DNA of 64,000 nt from Roseomonas sp. (GTDB lineage Bacteria > Pseudomonadota > Alphaproteobacteria > Acetobacterales > Acetobacteraceae), in assembly GCA_020249265.1 (NCBI GenBank), contig JADCGA010000010.1:86891-150890 (forward strand), written 5' to 3'. Positions 8,557 through 17,922 of this stretch are shown here, piece after piece (positions within the stretch are counted from its first letter, which is position 1; each line of letters begins with the position of its first letter). A program made the position numbers and the translations under genes. Below the pieces are notes generated by a model, which did not search any database, was not told the DNA's origin, and saw nothing but the letters and a program-made list of their open reading frames with translations.

Positions 8557-11091
8557 ATGCGAACATTACCAGAACCTTTTGCCGGATGGTTTGCGGCGCG
8601 TGGCTGGCAGCCGCGGGCGCATCAGCTTGATGTTCTGGCGGCGGTGGCGGGCGGTGATCATGCGCTGCTGGTGGCGCCCACCGGCGGCGGCAAGACTTTG
8701 GCTGGTTTTTTGCCGACGCTGCTGGATTTGGCCGCCACCCCGCGCGAAGGCTTGCACACGCTTTACATCTCGCCGCTCAAGGCGCTGGCGGTGGATATTG
8801 CGCGCAATCTGATGGCGCCGATTGAAGACATGGCGCTGCCCATGCGCGTGGAAACCCGCACCGGCGATACACCCGCCAATCGCCGCGCCCGGCAACGCGC
8901 CGCACCGCCGCATATTCTGCTGACCACGCCGGAAAGCCTGACGCTACTGCTCTCCCAGCCCGAGGCGCGCGAATTTTTCGCCGGCCTCGGCGGCATCATC
9001 ATTGATGAAATCCACGCTTTGGCGGGCACCAAGCGCGGTGATCAATTGGCGTTGTGCCTTTCGCGCCTTGCCGTGCTGGCGCCGGGTGCCAAGCGCATCG
9101 GGCTTTCCGCCACTGTGGCCGTACCCGATGCCTTGCGCGCCTGGTTGGCACCGGATGCAAAGCCAGGGTCGGTCCGGCTGATCACGGCGGAAGCGGGTGC
9201 CGCGCCAGTATTTGATTTGCAATTGCCCGAAGGCCATCTGCCCTGGGGCGGGCATATGGGCCTTGCTTCCATGCCGGAAGTCTATCGCCGCATTGAAGCC
9301 GCGCGGGTCACGATTGTCTTCGTCAATACCCGCGCGCAAGCAGAGCTTTGCTTCGCAGCACTTTGGCGGCTGAATGAAGCCGCACTGCCCATCGCGCTGC
9401 ATCATGGCAGCCTTGAAATTGAACAGCGCCGCAAGGTGGAAGCGGCCATGGCAGCGGGCAAGCTGCGCGCGGTGGTGGCAACTGCCTCGCTCGATCTCGG
9501 TATTGATTGGGGGGATGTGGATCAGGTGATCCAGATTGGTGCGCCCAAAGGTGTCGCGCGGTTGTTGCAGCGTGTGGGCCGCGCCAATCACCGGATGGAT
9601 GAGCCCTCTCACGCCGTGCTGGTCCCGGCCAATCGGTTTGAGGTGATTGAATGCGTCGCTGCCATGGAAGCCGCCGCCGCGGGCGAATTGGATGGCGACC
9701 CGCCACGCCCAGGTGGGCTTGATGTGCTGGCCCAGCATGTGCTGGCCATGGCCTGCCATGCGCCCTTTCATCCGGATGCGCTTTATGCCGAGGTGATCCG
9801 CGCCGCGCCCTATGCCGCACTCACGCGGCGCGATTTCGATGATGTGGCGCGCTTTGTTGAAGATGGCGGTTATGCGCTGGCATCTTACGATCGCTTCCGC
9901 CGCTTGTTCCGCGATTCCGAAGGAAGGCTGCATATCCGCGATGCGCGCGTAGCACGGCAATTTCGCCTGAACCTTGGCACCATAGTCGAAACCCCCATGA
10001 TCAAGGTGCGGTTTCGCGGTGGCGGCACTTTGGGTGAGGTTGAGGAATGGTTCGTCTCCACACTCGCGCCCGGCGATTGTTTTTTATTCGCGGGTCAGGT
10101 GGTGCGTTATGAACGGCTTGATCCGGCAGCGGTGATTGTGAGCCCCGGCGGAGGCGATGAACCGCGCGTGCCGGTTTATGCCGGCAGCCGCATGCCGCTC
10201 ACCACCTGGCTCGCCGCACGCGTGCGCGCCATTTTGCATGATCCTTCGCGCTGGGCGCATTTGCCCGCGCCCGTGCAGGAATGGCTCAGGCTGCAAAGCC
10301 TGCGGAGTGAATTGCCGCCGCGCGACGGGCTTTTGGTTGAAACCTTTCCGCGCGGCGGGCGCTGGTTTCTGGTGGCCTATACGTTTGAAGGACGCTTGGC
10401 GCATCAGACACTCGGGCTTTTGGTGACGAAGCGCATGGAAAAGCTTGGCATGGGGCCGCTTGGTTATGTTGGCACGGATTATGTGCTGGCCATCTGGTCC
10501 GCCTTTGAACCGCGCCATGTGGAACAGCTTTTCGCTGAGGATGTTTTGGGTGATGAGATGGAAGAATGGCTCGCGGAATCTTCCATGCTGCGGCGGAGTT
10601 TCCGCAACATCGCGACTATTGCTGGCTTGCTTGAAAAACACCATCCGGGGCTCGCGAAATCGGGCCGGCAAATGACGATGAATGCTGATTTGATCTATGA
10701 TGTTTTGCGCCGACATGAACCGGACCATATTCTGCTCCGCGCCACGCGCGAAGAAGCCGCGCGGGGTCTGACCGATGTAGCGCGCATCGCTTCCCTTTTG
10801 GCGCGCATTCAGGGGCGCATCACGCATCGGGCGCTCTCGCGTGTTTCGCCGCTGGCAGTGCCGGCGCTGATTGAAGAAGGCCGCGAATGGGTGGCCGGCG
10901 GCGCGGAAGATGCGCTGCTTGCGGAAGCCGCCGCGCTGGTCGCGGAAGCAACGGATGGCGCCGAAGAATTTGGTGAGACGCTCGCCGAGATGACTGATGG
11001 CATCACCACGCGCGGAGCCTCTGCCCACTCAAGGCCGCGCGAGGCGCGAAAGTCGCGCTTCATCCGTTCAGCCCCAAGGCGCGCCTCATGA
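8557..11091 (+). CDS. Ligase-associated DEXH-box DNA helicase (Lhr-core like)
   Basis: The 844-residue superfamily 2 helicase has Walker A PTGGGKT (Lys46), motif II DEIH at about 150-153, motif III LSATV, and in the second RecA domain FVNTRAQAE, VVATASLDLGIDWGDVD and the motif VI region LLQRVGRANHR. The C-terminal half resembles the winged-helix/beta-barrel region of Lhr-core helicases. I assign it to the TIGR04121-type ligase-associated helicase from memory. It should translocate 3' to 5' on single-stranded DNA and unwind duplexes during repair. The stop codon overlaps the start of the phosphoesterase gene (ATGA), so the two are coupled. Confidence 0.93.
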   Translation: MRTLPEPFAGWFAARGWQPRAHQLDVLAAVAGGDHALLVAPTGGGKTLAGFLPTLLDLAATPREGLHTLYISPLKALAVDIARNLMAPIEDMALPMRVETRTGDTPANRRARQRAAPPHILLTTPESLTLLLSQPEAREFFAGLGGIIIDEIHALAGTKRGDQLALCLSRLAVLAPGAKRIGLSATVAVPDALRAWLAPDAKPGSVRLITAEAGAAPVFDLQLPEGHLPWGGHMGLASMPEVYRRIEAARVTIVFVNTRAQAELCFAALWRLNEAALPIALHHGSLEIEQRRKVEAAMAAGKLRAVVATASLDLGIDWGDVDQVIQIGAPKGVARLLQRVGRANHRMDEPSHAVLVPANRFEVIECVAAMEAAAAGELDGDPPRPGGLDVLAQHVLAMACHAPFHPDALYAEVIRAAPYAALTRRDFDDVARFVEDGGYALASYDRFRRLFRDSEGRLHIRDARVARQFRLNLGTIVETPMIKVRFRGGGTLGEVEEWFVSTLAPGDCFLFAGQVVRYERLDPAAVIVSPGGGDEPRVPVYAGSRMPLTTWLAARVRAILHDPSRWAHLPAPVQEWLRLQSLRSELPPRDGLLVETFPRGGRWFLVAYTFEGRLAHQTLGLLVTKRMEKLGMGPLGYVGTDYVLAIWSAFEPRHVEQLFAEDVLGDEMEEWLAESSMLRRSFRNIATIAGLLEKHHPGLAKSGRQMTMNADLIYDVLRRHEPDHILLRATREEAARGLTDVARIASLLARIQGRITHRALSRVSPLAVPALIEEGREWVAGGAEDALLAEAAALVAEATDGAEEFGETLAEMTDGITTRGASAHSRPREARKSRFIRSAPRRAS

Positions 11092-11798
11092 ATGCCGCGC
11101 CGCTGCATATGGGCGCGGAACGCGTCATGCTGGACCCCGCCGGTGTGCTGCATTGGCCAGCGCAAAAGCTGCTATGTGTCGCGGATTTGCATCTGGAAAA
11201 GGCGAGTGCCTTTGCCCGCGCCGGCTATTTCCTGCCGCCCTATGATACGCGCGAAACTCTCGCGCGGCTGGCTTTGCTGATCCGGCGCTACAACCCGGCG
11301 CGCTTGGTTTTCCTCGGCGATAGCTTCCATGACGCCAATGGTGCGGCGCGGTTGGATGCTGCGGATCGCGCGGCGCTGCTCAAGATTCTGCATGGGCTGG
11401 ATCCCGTTTGGGTGCTGGGCAATCACGACCCCGCGCCGCCGTGTGACTTGCCCGGTCAGGCGGTGGCAGAATGGCGCCAAGGCCCCATCATTTTCCGCCA
11501 TATCCCAAGCCCCTTTTCGCGCCAGGCGCCGCCGGAAATCGCCGGGCATTTGCACCCCAAGGCCACGGCGCCTACGCGCGCCGGCGGCATTTCCCGCCCC
11601 TGCTTTGTGGCCAATCCGCGCCGCGTGGTGATGCCGGCCTTTGGCGCCTTCACGGGTGGGCTTTGCGTGACCGATCCCGCCATTGCCAGGCTTTTCCCGC
11701 AAGGCGGGCGCGCCTTTCTGTTGGGGGAGGAACGGCTTTATTCCTTCCCATTGGCGGCTGGTCGAGGGCATGGCGCACCGCCGCAACAGGGCGCATGA
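11088..11798 (+). CDS. pdeM: Ligase-associated endonuclease/phosphoesterase PdeM
   Basis: This 236-residue calcineurin-like phosphoesterase has the metal motifs in order: VADLHLEK (DxH), GDSFHD (GD), GNHDP (GNHD/E) and GHLHPK (GHxH). It matches the ligase-associated metallophosphoesterase (TIGR04123, PdeM), a manganese-dependent DNA nuclease family. It overlaps the helicase by four bases and completes the four-gene repair module. The ORF ends in a Gly/Gln-rich tail just before the DUF169 gene, which starts 20 bases downstream and may be co-transcribed. Confidence 0.92.
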   Translation: MNAAPLHMGAERVMLDPAGVLHWPAQKLLCVADLHLEKASAFARAGYFLPPYDTRETLARLALLIRRYNPARLVFLGDSFHDANGAARLDAADRAALLKILHGLDPVWVLGNHDPAPPCDLPGQAVAEWRQGPIIFRHIPSPFSRQAPPEIAGHLHPKATAPTRAGGISRPCFVANPRRVVMPAFGAFTGGLCVTDPAIARLFPQGGRAFLLGEERLYSFPLAAGRGHGAPPQQGA

Positions 11799-11818
11799 TG
11801 TTGCCGGAGGAACCAGCC

Positions 11819-12631
11819 ATGCCCGATGCCCTGCCCATTGCCGAAACACCCGCGCTTGATGCCAAGGCCATTGCCGAATTGGCGCGGCAATTGATTGAAT
11901 TGCTGCGTATTCGCACTTTTCCCTTCGGCATGAAGCTGTTTGATGATGCCGAGGAAATGGCGAAAATCCCTGGGCTCCGACGCCCGACCGAGGGCAAGAA
12001 ATTTTCCACCTGCCAATTGGTCACACAGGCGCGCATCGCGGGCTTCACCATGGGCATCACGGAAGAAAACGTGCCCGGCTTCAGCAATTGCGGTGGTGTG
12101 ATCGGGTTGAATGAACCCTCAGAACTTTACCTCTCGGGCCGTAAATTCGAAGGCGTGTGGTTCGAAAACCGCGAAGCCGGGCGGCTCCATCAGGCGCAAA
12201 TGCCGCGCGTGCCGGCGCGCTATAAGGGGTTGGTGGTGTCGCCCCTACGCGCCGCGCGGCTTGATCCACCGGATATCTGCCTGTTCTACGCCAATCCCGC
12301 GCAAATGATCCTGTTCATCAACGGGCTGCAATGGAAGAATTACAAGCGCTATGATTTCTCCATCACTGGGGAAAGCGCCTGCGCCGATTCCTGGGGCCGC
12401 GCCTTGCGTGACCGCACTGTCTGCCTTTCCATCCCCTGCTATGCGGAACGCCGTTATGGCGGTGTGGCCGATGATGAAATGCTGATGGCCTGCCCGCCAG
12501 AGGATTTGGCCCGCGCCGTGGAAGGCTTGCTCGGCCTTTCCAAGGCGGGGCTGCGCTACCCCATCATGCCCTATGGCCCGCAGGCCGATCCCGCGGATGG
12601 CATGGCGAAATCCTATGCGGGCAAAAGCTAA
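11819..12631 (+). CDS. DUF169 family protein
   Basis: A 270-residue protein with the DUF169 pattern: KKFSTCQLVTQARIAGFTMGITEENV, then FSNCGGVIGL, the VSPLRAARLDPPDICLFYANPAQM segment, and YDFSITGESACADSWGRAL. Several conserved cysteines suggest a metal or cluster site, but no biochemical role is known to me. The ATG at 11819 lies seven bases after a GGAGGA ribosome site; a much longer reading frame is open upstream but overlaps pdeM and is not real. It converges on the MFS gene, overlapping its last four bases. Confidence 0.85.
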   Translation: MPDALPIAETPALDAKAIAELARQLIELLRIRTFPFGMKLFDDAEEMAKIPGLRRPTEGKKFSTCQLVTQARIAGFTMGITEENVPGFSNCGGVIGLNEPSELYLSGRKFEGVWFENREAGRLHQAQMPRVPARYKGLVVSPLRAARLDPPDICLFYANPAQMILFINGLQWKNYKRYDFSITGESACADSWGRALRDRTVCLSIPCYAERRYGGVADDEMLMACPPEDLARAVEGLLGLSKAGLRYPIMPYGPQADPADGMAKSYAGKS

Positions 12632-14148
12632 GCCAGCCGCTTCGCCTTTTGCATGAAGAAGGCCAGCGGCACGCTGGCCGCCGCCGTTGCCGCCATCAGA
12701 TAGAAGGCGTTCACATAGCCGATCATCGCTGCCTGGCGCTGAATTTCCCCCGCCAGGCGGAACAGGCCGGATGCGCTTTCCAGATCCCAACTCGCTGGGA
12801 AATTCGGCAGGCTCAGCAGCTTGTTGTAGGGGGTGACGAATTCCCCAAGCCGAGCGTAATTTTCGCTGGTGGAACGGATCAGCATCATCACCGCGATGGA
12901 AATGAACAGGCTCGATCCGAAATTGCGCATGAGCGTGAAAATGGCTGAGCCTTCGGTCACCTGATGCGCGGGCAAGGTGGAAAACGCCATGACCGTCATG
13001 GGCGTGAAGGCGATGGATTGGCCGAAACCTTGCAGCAGATGTGACCAGAAGATTTGGCTTTCGGTAACATTGATGTCGAATTGCGCCATCCAGAATCCTG
13101 ATAACGCCTGGAAGAACAACCCAAGCCCAATGGTGAAGCGCGGCGCCCAACGGGTCAGTTGCACCACCACCAGAAAGGCCACCCAATTGCCCATGCCGCG
13201 CGCCGCGATCAGGATACTCACCGCATTATCCGGATAGCCGCGCAAATCATGCAGCATGGTCGGGAATAGCGTGAGGCTCGTGAAGGCCAGCATCCCCATC
13301 ACAAAGGCAATCGCCGTGCCGATGGCAAAATTGCGGTCCAGGAACAAGCGCGGATTAAGAAAAGGCGCCGATGCCGTCAGGCAATGGGCGACGAAGATAT
13401 AGAAGCTGATGGCGCCAATCACGGCGCAGGCGATCATTTCCGGCGCTTCGAACCAATCGAGCCTCTGGCCACGATCCAGGATCAACTGGATGCAGATGAT
13501 GGCGATGGAAAGCGCCAGAAAGCCCGTCCAATCAAAGGAAATCGGCCGGCGTTCGGTGCGATCAGACAGCGCAAACCAGATGCAGATCAGCGTTGCGATG
13601 CCCGGCGGCACAATCATGAAAAACGCTGCACGCCAATTCCAGGCCTCGGTCGCCATGGCCCCCAGGATCGGGCCCAGCACCGGGCCAAACACCGCGCCCA
13701 CGCCCCAGATCACAATCGCGGTCGGTTGCAAATGCCGTGGGAAGGACGCCAGCAATATCGCCTGCCCCATGGGCATGATCGGCGCGCCAAAAGCACCCTG
13801 ACCAATCCGCGCCAGGATCAGCATATCAAGGCTGGTCGCCAAGCCGCACAGCAGCGAACAGATGGTGAAGCCAAGCACCGTGCCGAACATCAGATTGCGC
13901 CAGCCAAGCCGACTCGCGAGCCATCCCGTTACCGGTGTGGCCACCGCCGTCGCCACAAGGTTGAGCGTGATAACCCAGGAGATTTCATCCTGCGTGGCCG
14001 AAAGCGCGCCCCGCATATCCGGCAGCACAAGATTGGCCAGCGTGATGGTCATGCCGAATAGAAGATTGGCCAATTGCACCATCAGCAGGATCAGCCATTG
14101 CCGGCCACTGATGCTGAATATGCCGCCTTGCGGCGCTGCCTCGCTCAT
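12628..14148 (-). CDS. MFS multidrug exporter, DHA2 (EmrB/QacA) type
   Basis: The 506-residue protein has about 14 hydrophobic segments, the number expected for the DHA2 branch of the major facilitator superfamily. Early motifs include ANLVLPDMRGALSATQDEISWVITLNLVATAVATPVTGWLASRLGWR, which carries the motif A-like G-x-L-x-x-R-x-G-x-R part, and motif C-like GPVLGPILGA in segment 5. It should export drugs or toxic organics using the proton gradient. No EmrA-type membrane-fusion gene or TetR regulator lies next to it. The gene ends four bases inside the DUF169 gene on the other strand. Confidence 0.88.
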   Translation of the reverse strand: MSEAAPQGGIFSISGRQWLILLMVQLANLLFGMTITLANLVLPDMRGALSATQDEISWVITLNLVATAVATPVTGWLASRLGWRNLMFGTVLGFTICSLLCGLATSLDMLILARIGQGAFGAPIMPMGQAILLASFPRHLQPTAIVIWGVGAVFGPVLGPILGAMATEAWNWRAAFFMIVPPGIATLICIWFALSDRTERRPISFDWTGFLALSIAIICIQLILDRGQRLDWFEAPEMIACAVIGAISFYIFVAHCLTASAPFLNPRLFLDRNFAIGTAIAFVMGMLAFTSLTLFPTMLHDLRGYPDNAVSILIAARGMGNWVAFLVVVQLTRWAPRFTIGLGLFFQALSGFWMAQFDINVTESQIFWSHLLQGFGQSIAFTPMTVMAFSTLPAHQVTEGSAIFTLMRNFGSSLFISIAVMMLIRSTSENYARLGEFVTPYNKLLSLPNFPASWDLESASGLFRLAGEIQRQAAMIGYVNAFYLMAATAAASVPLAFFMQKAKRLA

Positions 14149-14225
14149 TCCCGTCCCGGTTTCCCCCTAAGGGAAGCCTAGGCTGGATTAGGCGCCGCCG
14201 TCACCCAGGAACTGGGCAGGTCAGG

Positions 14226-15053
14226 TCAGGCGGTGATCAGGCGGCGGCGGATGCGCCCGGAAATCCAGTCAATTGCGGCGACCGTCAGGATCATCAGGAT
14301 GATGATGAAGGCCACCTCATCCCAATGGCGCACACGAATACGCTCGGCGATTTGCAGCCCGATCCCGCCCGCGCCCACCACGCCAAGGATGGAAGCGGAA
14401 CGCGTATTGCTCTCAAAGAAATACAGCGCCTGAGCCAGCATGACGGGTGCCACCTGCGGCAGAATCCCGAAGCGGATACCAAGCAGGCGCCCGGCGCCGG
14501 CGGCTGTCACACCCTCTGCCTGGCGCTTTTCGGCATTCTCGATGGCTTCCGCATAAAGCTTCGACAGGATCCCGATATCTGACACGAAAATCGCGAGCAC
14601 CCCTGCGAGGGGACCTAACCCCACCGCGCGCACGAAAGCCAGCGCCCAGATCAATTGATCCACGCCGCGCATACCATCCAGCACGCGCCGGAAGGAAAAG
14701 CGCAGCAGCGTGACCGTCACCACATTGCGTGCGCCCATAAAGCCCAGCGGAATGGCGAAGATGGCAGCCAGGAAAGTGCCGAGGAACGCCATGGCGACAC
14801 TCTCCGCCATGCCCTTCATGATTTCGACCCAAAGCTCCCCGGGGGAAGGTGGGATCATCAGCACAAGAATCTTGCCAAGCCCGCTCAGGCCATTCCAAAG
14901 CCGCGTCGGCGAGAAATCAAAATACCAGAGCGTGCCAACAAACCAAACCAGGAACAGCGCCAGGCCCAGAAAGCGCAAGCCCAGCCGGAAAGGCCCAGGC
15001 CCGAAGGCGTCCGGCATGCGCGTGCGCCAAGTGGTGATGCTGCTCTCGCTCAT
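14226..15053 (-). CDS. phnE: Phosphonate-type ABC transporter permease (second PhnE)
   Basis: The 275-residue inner-membrane protein has six hydrophobic segments and the permease coupling loop EAIENAEKRQAEGVTAAGAGRLLGIRFGILPQ, followed by SNTRSASILGVVGAGGIGLQI. This is the PhnE pattern of phosphonate/phosphite importers. It overlaps the first PhnE by four bases and is last in the leftward operon phnC-phnD-phnE-phnE. The two permeases are similar but not identical and probably form a heterodimeric channel. No C-P lyase genes (phnG-M) are present, so the imported compound is processed elsewhere. Confidence 0.9.
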   Translation of the reverse strand: MSESSITTWRTRMPDAFGPGPFRLGLRFLGLALFLVWFVGTLWYFDFSPTRLWNGLSGLGKILVLMIPPSPGELWVEIMKGMAESVAMAFLGTFLAAIFAIPLGFMGARNVVTVTLLRFSFRRVLDGMRGVDQLIWALAFVRAVGLGPLAGVLAIFVSDIGILSKLYAEAIENAEKRQAEGVTAAGAGRLLGIRFGILPQVAPVMLAQALYFFESNTRSASILGVVGAGGIGLQIAERIRVRHWDEVAFIIILMILTVAAIDWISGRIRRRLITA

Positions 15054-15952
15054 CGCGCAGCCTCCAGCCGGCCAATCGCGGCGTGGCGCAGCTTTTCGGA
15101 GAGCAGGTCAACACAGGCAACCGTCAGGATGATCAGCAGGATGATGGCGCTGATTTCCTCATAATAATTGAAGGAGATCACCTTATAGAGCTCCTCACCA
15201 ATGCCGCCGGCGCCGACAAAGCCGATCACGCTGGCGGAGCGGATATTCACTTCAAAACGCAGCAGCAGATAGGACAGGATATTGGGCAGCACTTGCGGCA
15301 GAATGGCAAAACGGCAGGCGGCAAACCAACTGCCACCGGCGGAGGTCACACCATCCCAGGGCTTCATATCGGCATTCTCAATCGCCTCGGCAAACAGCTT
15401 GCCATTGGCGCCGGCGCTATGCAGCGCAATCGCCAAAATGCCCGCCAACGCACCAACGCCAAAGGCCCAGACGAAAATCAGCGCATAGACGATTTCGGGA
15501 ATGGTGCGCAGCGCCTCCAGAAAGCGGCGCGTGAGGTTATAGACAAGACCTGAAGGCGCGATATTGCGCGCGGCAGGAAACGCCAGCAGCAGTGAAACCG
15601 CCGAACCCAGCAGCGTAGCCAATGCCGCCATATTCGCGGTTTCCAGAATCAATAGCGCCCATTCCGGCAGGCGATAGAACCAGAAGGCTATGGAGCCCTC
15701 GGTCTCCGCACTCGCAAACAGCGCATCCCAGCGCAAATCGGGCAGGATGCGGGTGAAATATTCAAAAATACGCGGCAGCCCGGCCCATAATGTCGCCGGA
15801 TGCGCCTCACTGACCCAGGCAGCAACAATCAGGCACACCAATACCACCGCAGCGCCCAAAAGCGCGGCATTGCGCTTTTGGCGGCGCGCCGCCTGAAAGG
15901 CTTCCTCCCCGCGGATTACCGCGGGAAGGCTGGTGGCATAGGCTTCTTGCAT
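15050..15952 (-). CDS. phnE: Phosphonate-type ABC transporter permease (first PhnE)
   Basis: A 300-residue permease with six hydrophobic segments and an N-terminal cytoplasmic tail rich in Arg/Lys (FQAARRQKRN). The coupling loop reads EAIENADMKPWDGVTSAGGSWFAACRFAILPQVLPN, followed by VNIRSASVIGFVGAGGIGEELY. It pairs with the downstream PhnE and the PhnC ATPase. It starts two bases after the PhnD stop region on the same strand and overlaps the second permease by ATGA. Its closeness to PhnD implies one transcript. Confidence 0.9.
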   Translation of the reverse strand: MQEAYATSLPAVIRGEEAFQAARRQKRNAALLGAAVVLVCLIVAAWVSEAHPATLWAGLPRIFEYFTRILPDLRWDALFASAETEGSIAFWFYRLPEWALLILETANMAALATLLGSAVSLLLAFPAARNIAPSGLVYNLTRRFLEALRTIPEIVYALIFVWAFGVGALAGILAIALHSAGANGKLFAEAIENADMKPWDGVTSAGGSWFAACRFAILPQVLPNILSYLLLRFEVNIRSASVIGFVGAGGIGEELYKVISFNYYEEISAIILLIILTVACVDLLSEKLRHAAIGRLEAAR

Positions 15953-15954
15953 AC

Positions 15955-16953
15955 TCAGGAACGGCGACGACGCGCTGCGGCTTCCTCACGGCGGATTTCC
16001 ACGATCAGGTCGTAATCCTGGTGCCGCACTTCACGATAGCCTGTGCCAGCACCGCGTTCGATTTGCCGGTAGATGTCCGGATGCGCCTTGGGCAATGCAA
16101 GATGGAAACGCTTGAAATCTTCCTTGAATTCCGCAGGAAGATCAGTCCGCGCTGAGATCGGACCATTCACAATGGGTTCGGACCGCCAGATGATCCGCAG
16201 ATCGCCCATGTTCAGCATGCCCTTGTCCACCATGGCGCGCAGATTGCCACGGCTGAAGCCTTGTGCCTGATCACCCTGGCCGGATGCCCAAGTCACGGCG
16301 GCATCATATTGGCGCTGCAACACCGCAACCACGCCCTGTTCATGCCCGCCGGCGAAACCGGTGCGGGAGAAATAGGCATTGCCATCCACCGCAATACCGC
16401 CACGACGCAGCGCGAAGCGCGGGATCAGATAGCCTGAAGTGGAATTGGCATCCGCCCAGGCGAGCGACTTGCCGCGCATCTGTTCCAGGGTTGTAATGCC
16501 TGAATCGGCGCGCACCACCATCACCGCGATGTAGGAAATGGAGCCATCCGATTCCTGGGCGGTCAGCAGCGGCTCAACCCCGCCATTGGTATCAAGCCAG
16601 GCGCCGGCATAGCCGGAAGGACCAAGGGACGCGACTTCAATCTGCTTTGCACTAAAGGCTTGCAGCACACCGGCATAGTCAGACGCTGGGAACAGCCTCA
16701 CCGGCACGCCAAAGGTGCGTTCCAGCAATTCGCGATAGGCACCGAAACGGCCCATGCGATCAGCTTCATTCTCACCGCCCAGCAGCCCAACGTGAAGTTG
16801 CGGCACTTGTTCTGCCCAAGGGCGGCGACCCGGTGCGGGGAAGCCATCGGCGAAGGTTTCAGTGCGCCGCGGGTTCCAGGCTTGTGCCTTGGCAAGGCTT
16901 GGCAGCAGGGCAGCGCCGGCGGCAAGCGTGGCCAGCGAACGACGGGTGATCAT
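15955..16953 (-). CDS. phnD: Phosphonate/phosphate-type ABC substrate-binding protein PhnD
   Basis: The 332-residue protein starts MITRRSLATLAAGAALLPSLAKAQ, a signal peptide with a twin-Arg near the start (TRRSL) that suggests Tat export. The mature part has the PhnD pattern: LGGENEADRMGRFGAYRELLERTFGVPVRLFPASDYAGVLQAF, FASLGPSGYAG-like ASLGPSGYAG, SLAWADANSTSGYLIPRFAL and WRSEPIVNGPISAR. It should bind phosphonate, phosphite or phosphate esters in the periplasm and hand them to the two permeases. It follows phnC after about 29 bases. Confidence 0.9.
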   Translation of the reverse strand: MITRRSLATLAAGAALLPSLAKAQAWNPRRTETFADGFPAPGRRPWAEQVPQLHVGLLGGENEADRMGRFGAYRELLERTFGVPVRLFPASDYAGVLQAFSAKQIEVASLGPSGYAGAWLDTNGGVEPLLTAQESDGSISYIAVMVVRADSGITTLEQMRGKSLAWADANSTSGYLIPRFALRRGGIAVDGNAYFSRTGFAGGHEQGVVAVLQRQYDAAVTWASGQGDQAQGFSRGNLRAMVDKGMLNMGDLRIIWRSEPIVNGPISARTDLPAEFKEDFKRFHLALPKAHPDIYRQIERGAGTGYREVRHQDYDLIVEIRREEAAARRRRS

Positions 16954-16982
16954 CTCGCAATCTCCTGTTGGGGGGATAGGGT

Positions 16983-17780
16983 TCAGGCCACCGCAAGCTG
17001 ATGCGGTGTGGCGCCGACAGCCAGCGCGGCTTCTTCGGCGAATTCTTCTTCGGTCACGCCGTAAACTTCGCGGATGCGGGCGGCGGTGAGCTCCGCGGGC
17101 GGGCCATCAAACACCACGCGCCCGGCATTCAGCGCGACAATGCGGTCGCAATAACTCCGCGCCGTGGTCAGATCATGCAGATTGACCAGCACGGTCAGGC
17201 CATCGCGGTTAACATCGCGCAGCGCATCCATCACAATTTTCGAATTGCGCGGGTCGAGCGAGGCAATCGGCTCATCGGCCAGGATCAGGCGCGGGTTCTG
17301 CATCAACGCGCGTGCAATCGCGACACGCTGCTGCTGCCCGCCAGAAAGTGTATCCGCGCGTTGCAGCGCGGCCTCGGCCAGGTCAAACCGATCAAGCGCA
17401 GTCAGCGCCATGGCGCGTTCTTCGGCCGTGAACATTTTGAACATGGAAGACAGCATGGGCCGCTGATTGAGCCGCCCGACCAGCACATTGGTCAGCACAT
17501 CCAGCCTTTGCACCAGATTGAATTGCTGGAAGATCATGGCGGAACGCATGCGCCAATCGCGCAAGGCCCGGCCCTTCAGTTGCGTCACATCCTGGCCATC
17601 GAAGATGATGCGCCCTTCGCTGGGCTCCGTCAGGCGATTGATCATGCGGAGCAGCGTGGATTTCCCCGCGCCAGAACGCCCGATCACGCCCACCATCTGC
17701 CCGGCTGGGATAGACAGGCTGACGCCATCAACCGCCGTCTTGGCGCCAAAGCGCCGCGTCAGACGTTCAATTTCCAGCAT
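16983..17780 (-). CDS. phnC: Phosphonate-type ABC transporter ATP-binding protein PhnC
   Basis: From ATG 17780 the protein has 265 residues: Walker [10 protein letters not shown] (Lys40), Q-loop IFQQFNLV, signature LSGGQQQR, Walker B LILADEP and the H-loop NLHDL. The family-specific segment [19 protein letters not shown] identifies PhnC. An ATG six codons upstream (17798) lies only 18 bases from the Pho box, at or before the likely transcription start, so 17780 is preferred. As the first gene of phnCDEE it powers the importer at the inner face of the membrane. Confidence 0.93.
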   Translation of the reverse strand: MLEIERLTRRFGAKTAVDGVSLSIPAGQMVGVIGRSGAGKSTLLRMINRLTEPSEGRIIFDGQDVTQLKGRALRDWRMRSAMIFQQFNLVQRLDVLTNVLVGRLNQRPMLSSMFKMFTAEERAMALTALDRFDLAEAALQRADTLSGGQQQRVAIARALMQNPRLILADEPIASLDPRNSKIVMDALRDVNRDGLTVLVNLHDLTTARSYCDRIVALNAGRVVFDGPPAELTAARIREVYGVTEEEFAEEAALAVGATPHQLAVA

Positions 17781-17816
17781 GGAGACCCCGCTTTTCATGA
17801 GCGCGGCCTAGCAATG

Positions 17817-17849
17817 CTGTGTGACAGGTAAATGACAGTCTGATGAAGG
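17817..17849 (-). promoter_or_regulatory. Pho box (three PhoB half-sites) upstream of phnC
   Basis: Read on the minus strand there are three consecutive 11-base units: CCTTCATCAGA (17849-17839), CTGTCATTTAC (17838-17828) and CTGTCACACAG (17827-17817). The last two carry perfect CTGTCA cores at the 11-base spacing of PhoB tandem sites. The phnC start lies 36 bases downstream, leaving room for a PhoB-type promoter that lacks a -35. This predicts phosphate-starvation induction of phnCDEE. The sequence match is direct; PhoB control is inferred. Confidence 0.85.
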
Positions 17850-17922
17850 ATCGGAGTCCTCGCCGGGCTTGATCCCACGCCCCGCCTGAAGCAGCCTGCC
17901 GGTAACAACTGGGAGGAACCCC

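Noticed and set aside
11471..11818. Long in-frame extension upstream of the DUF169 gene
   Set aside because: It overlaps pdeM in another frame and lacks family resemblance; the ATG at 11819 has a strong ribosome site.
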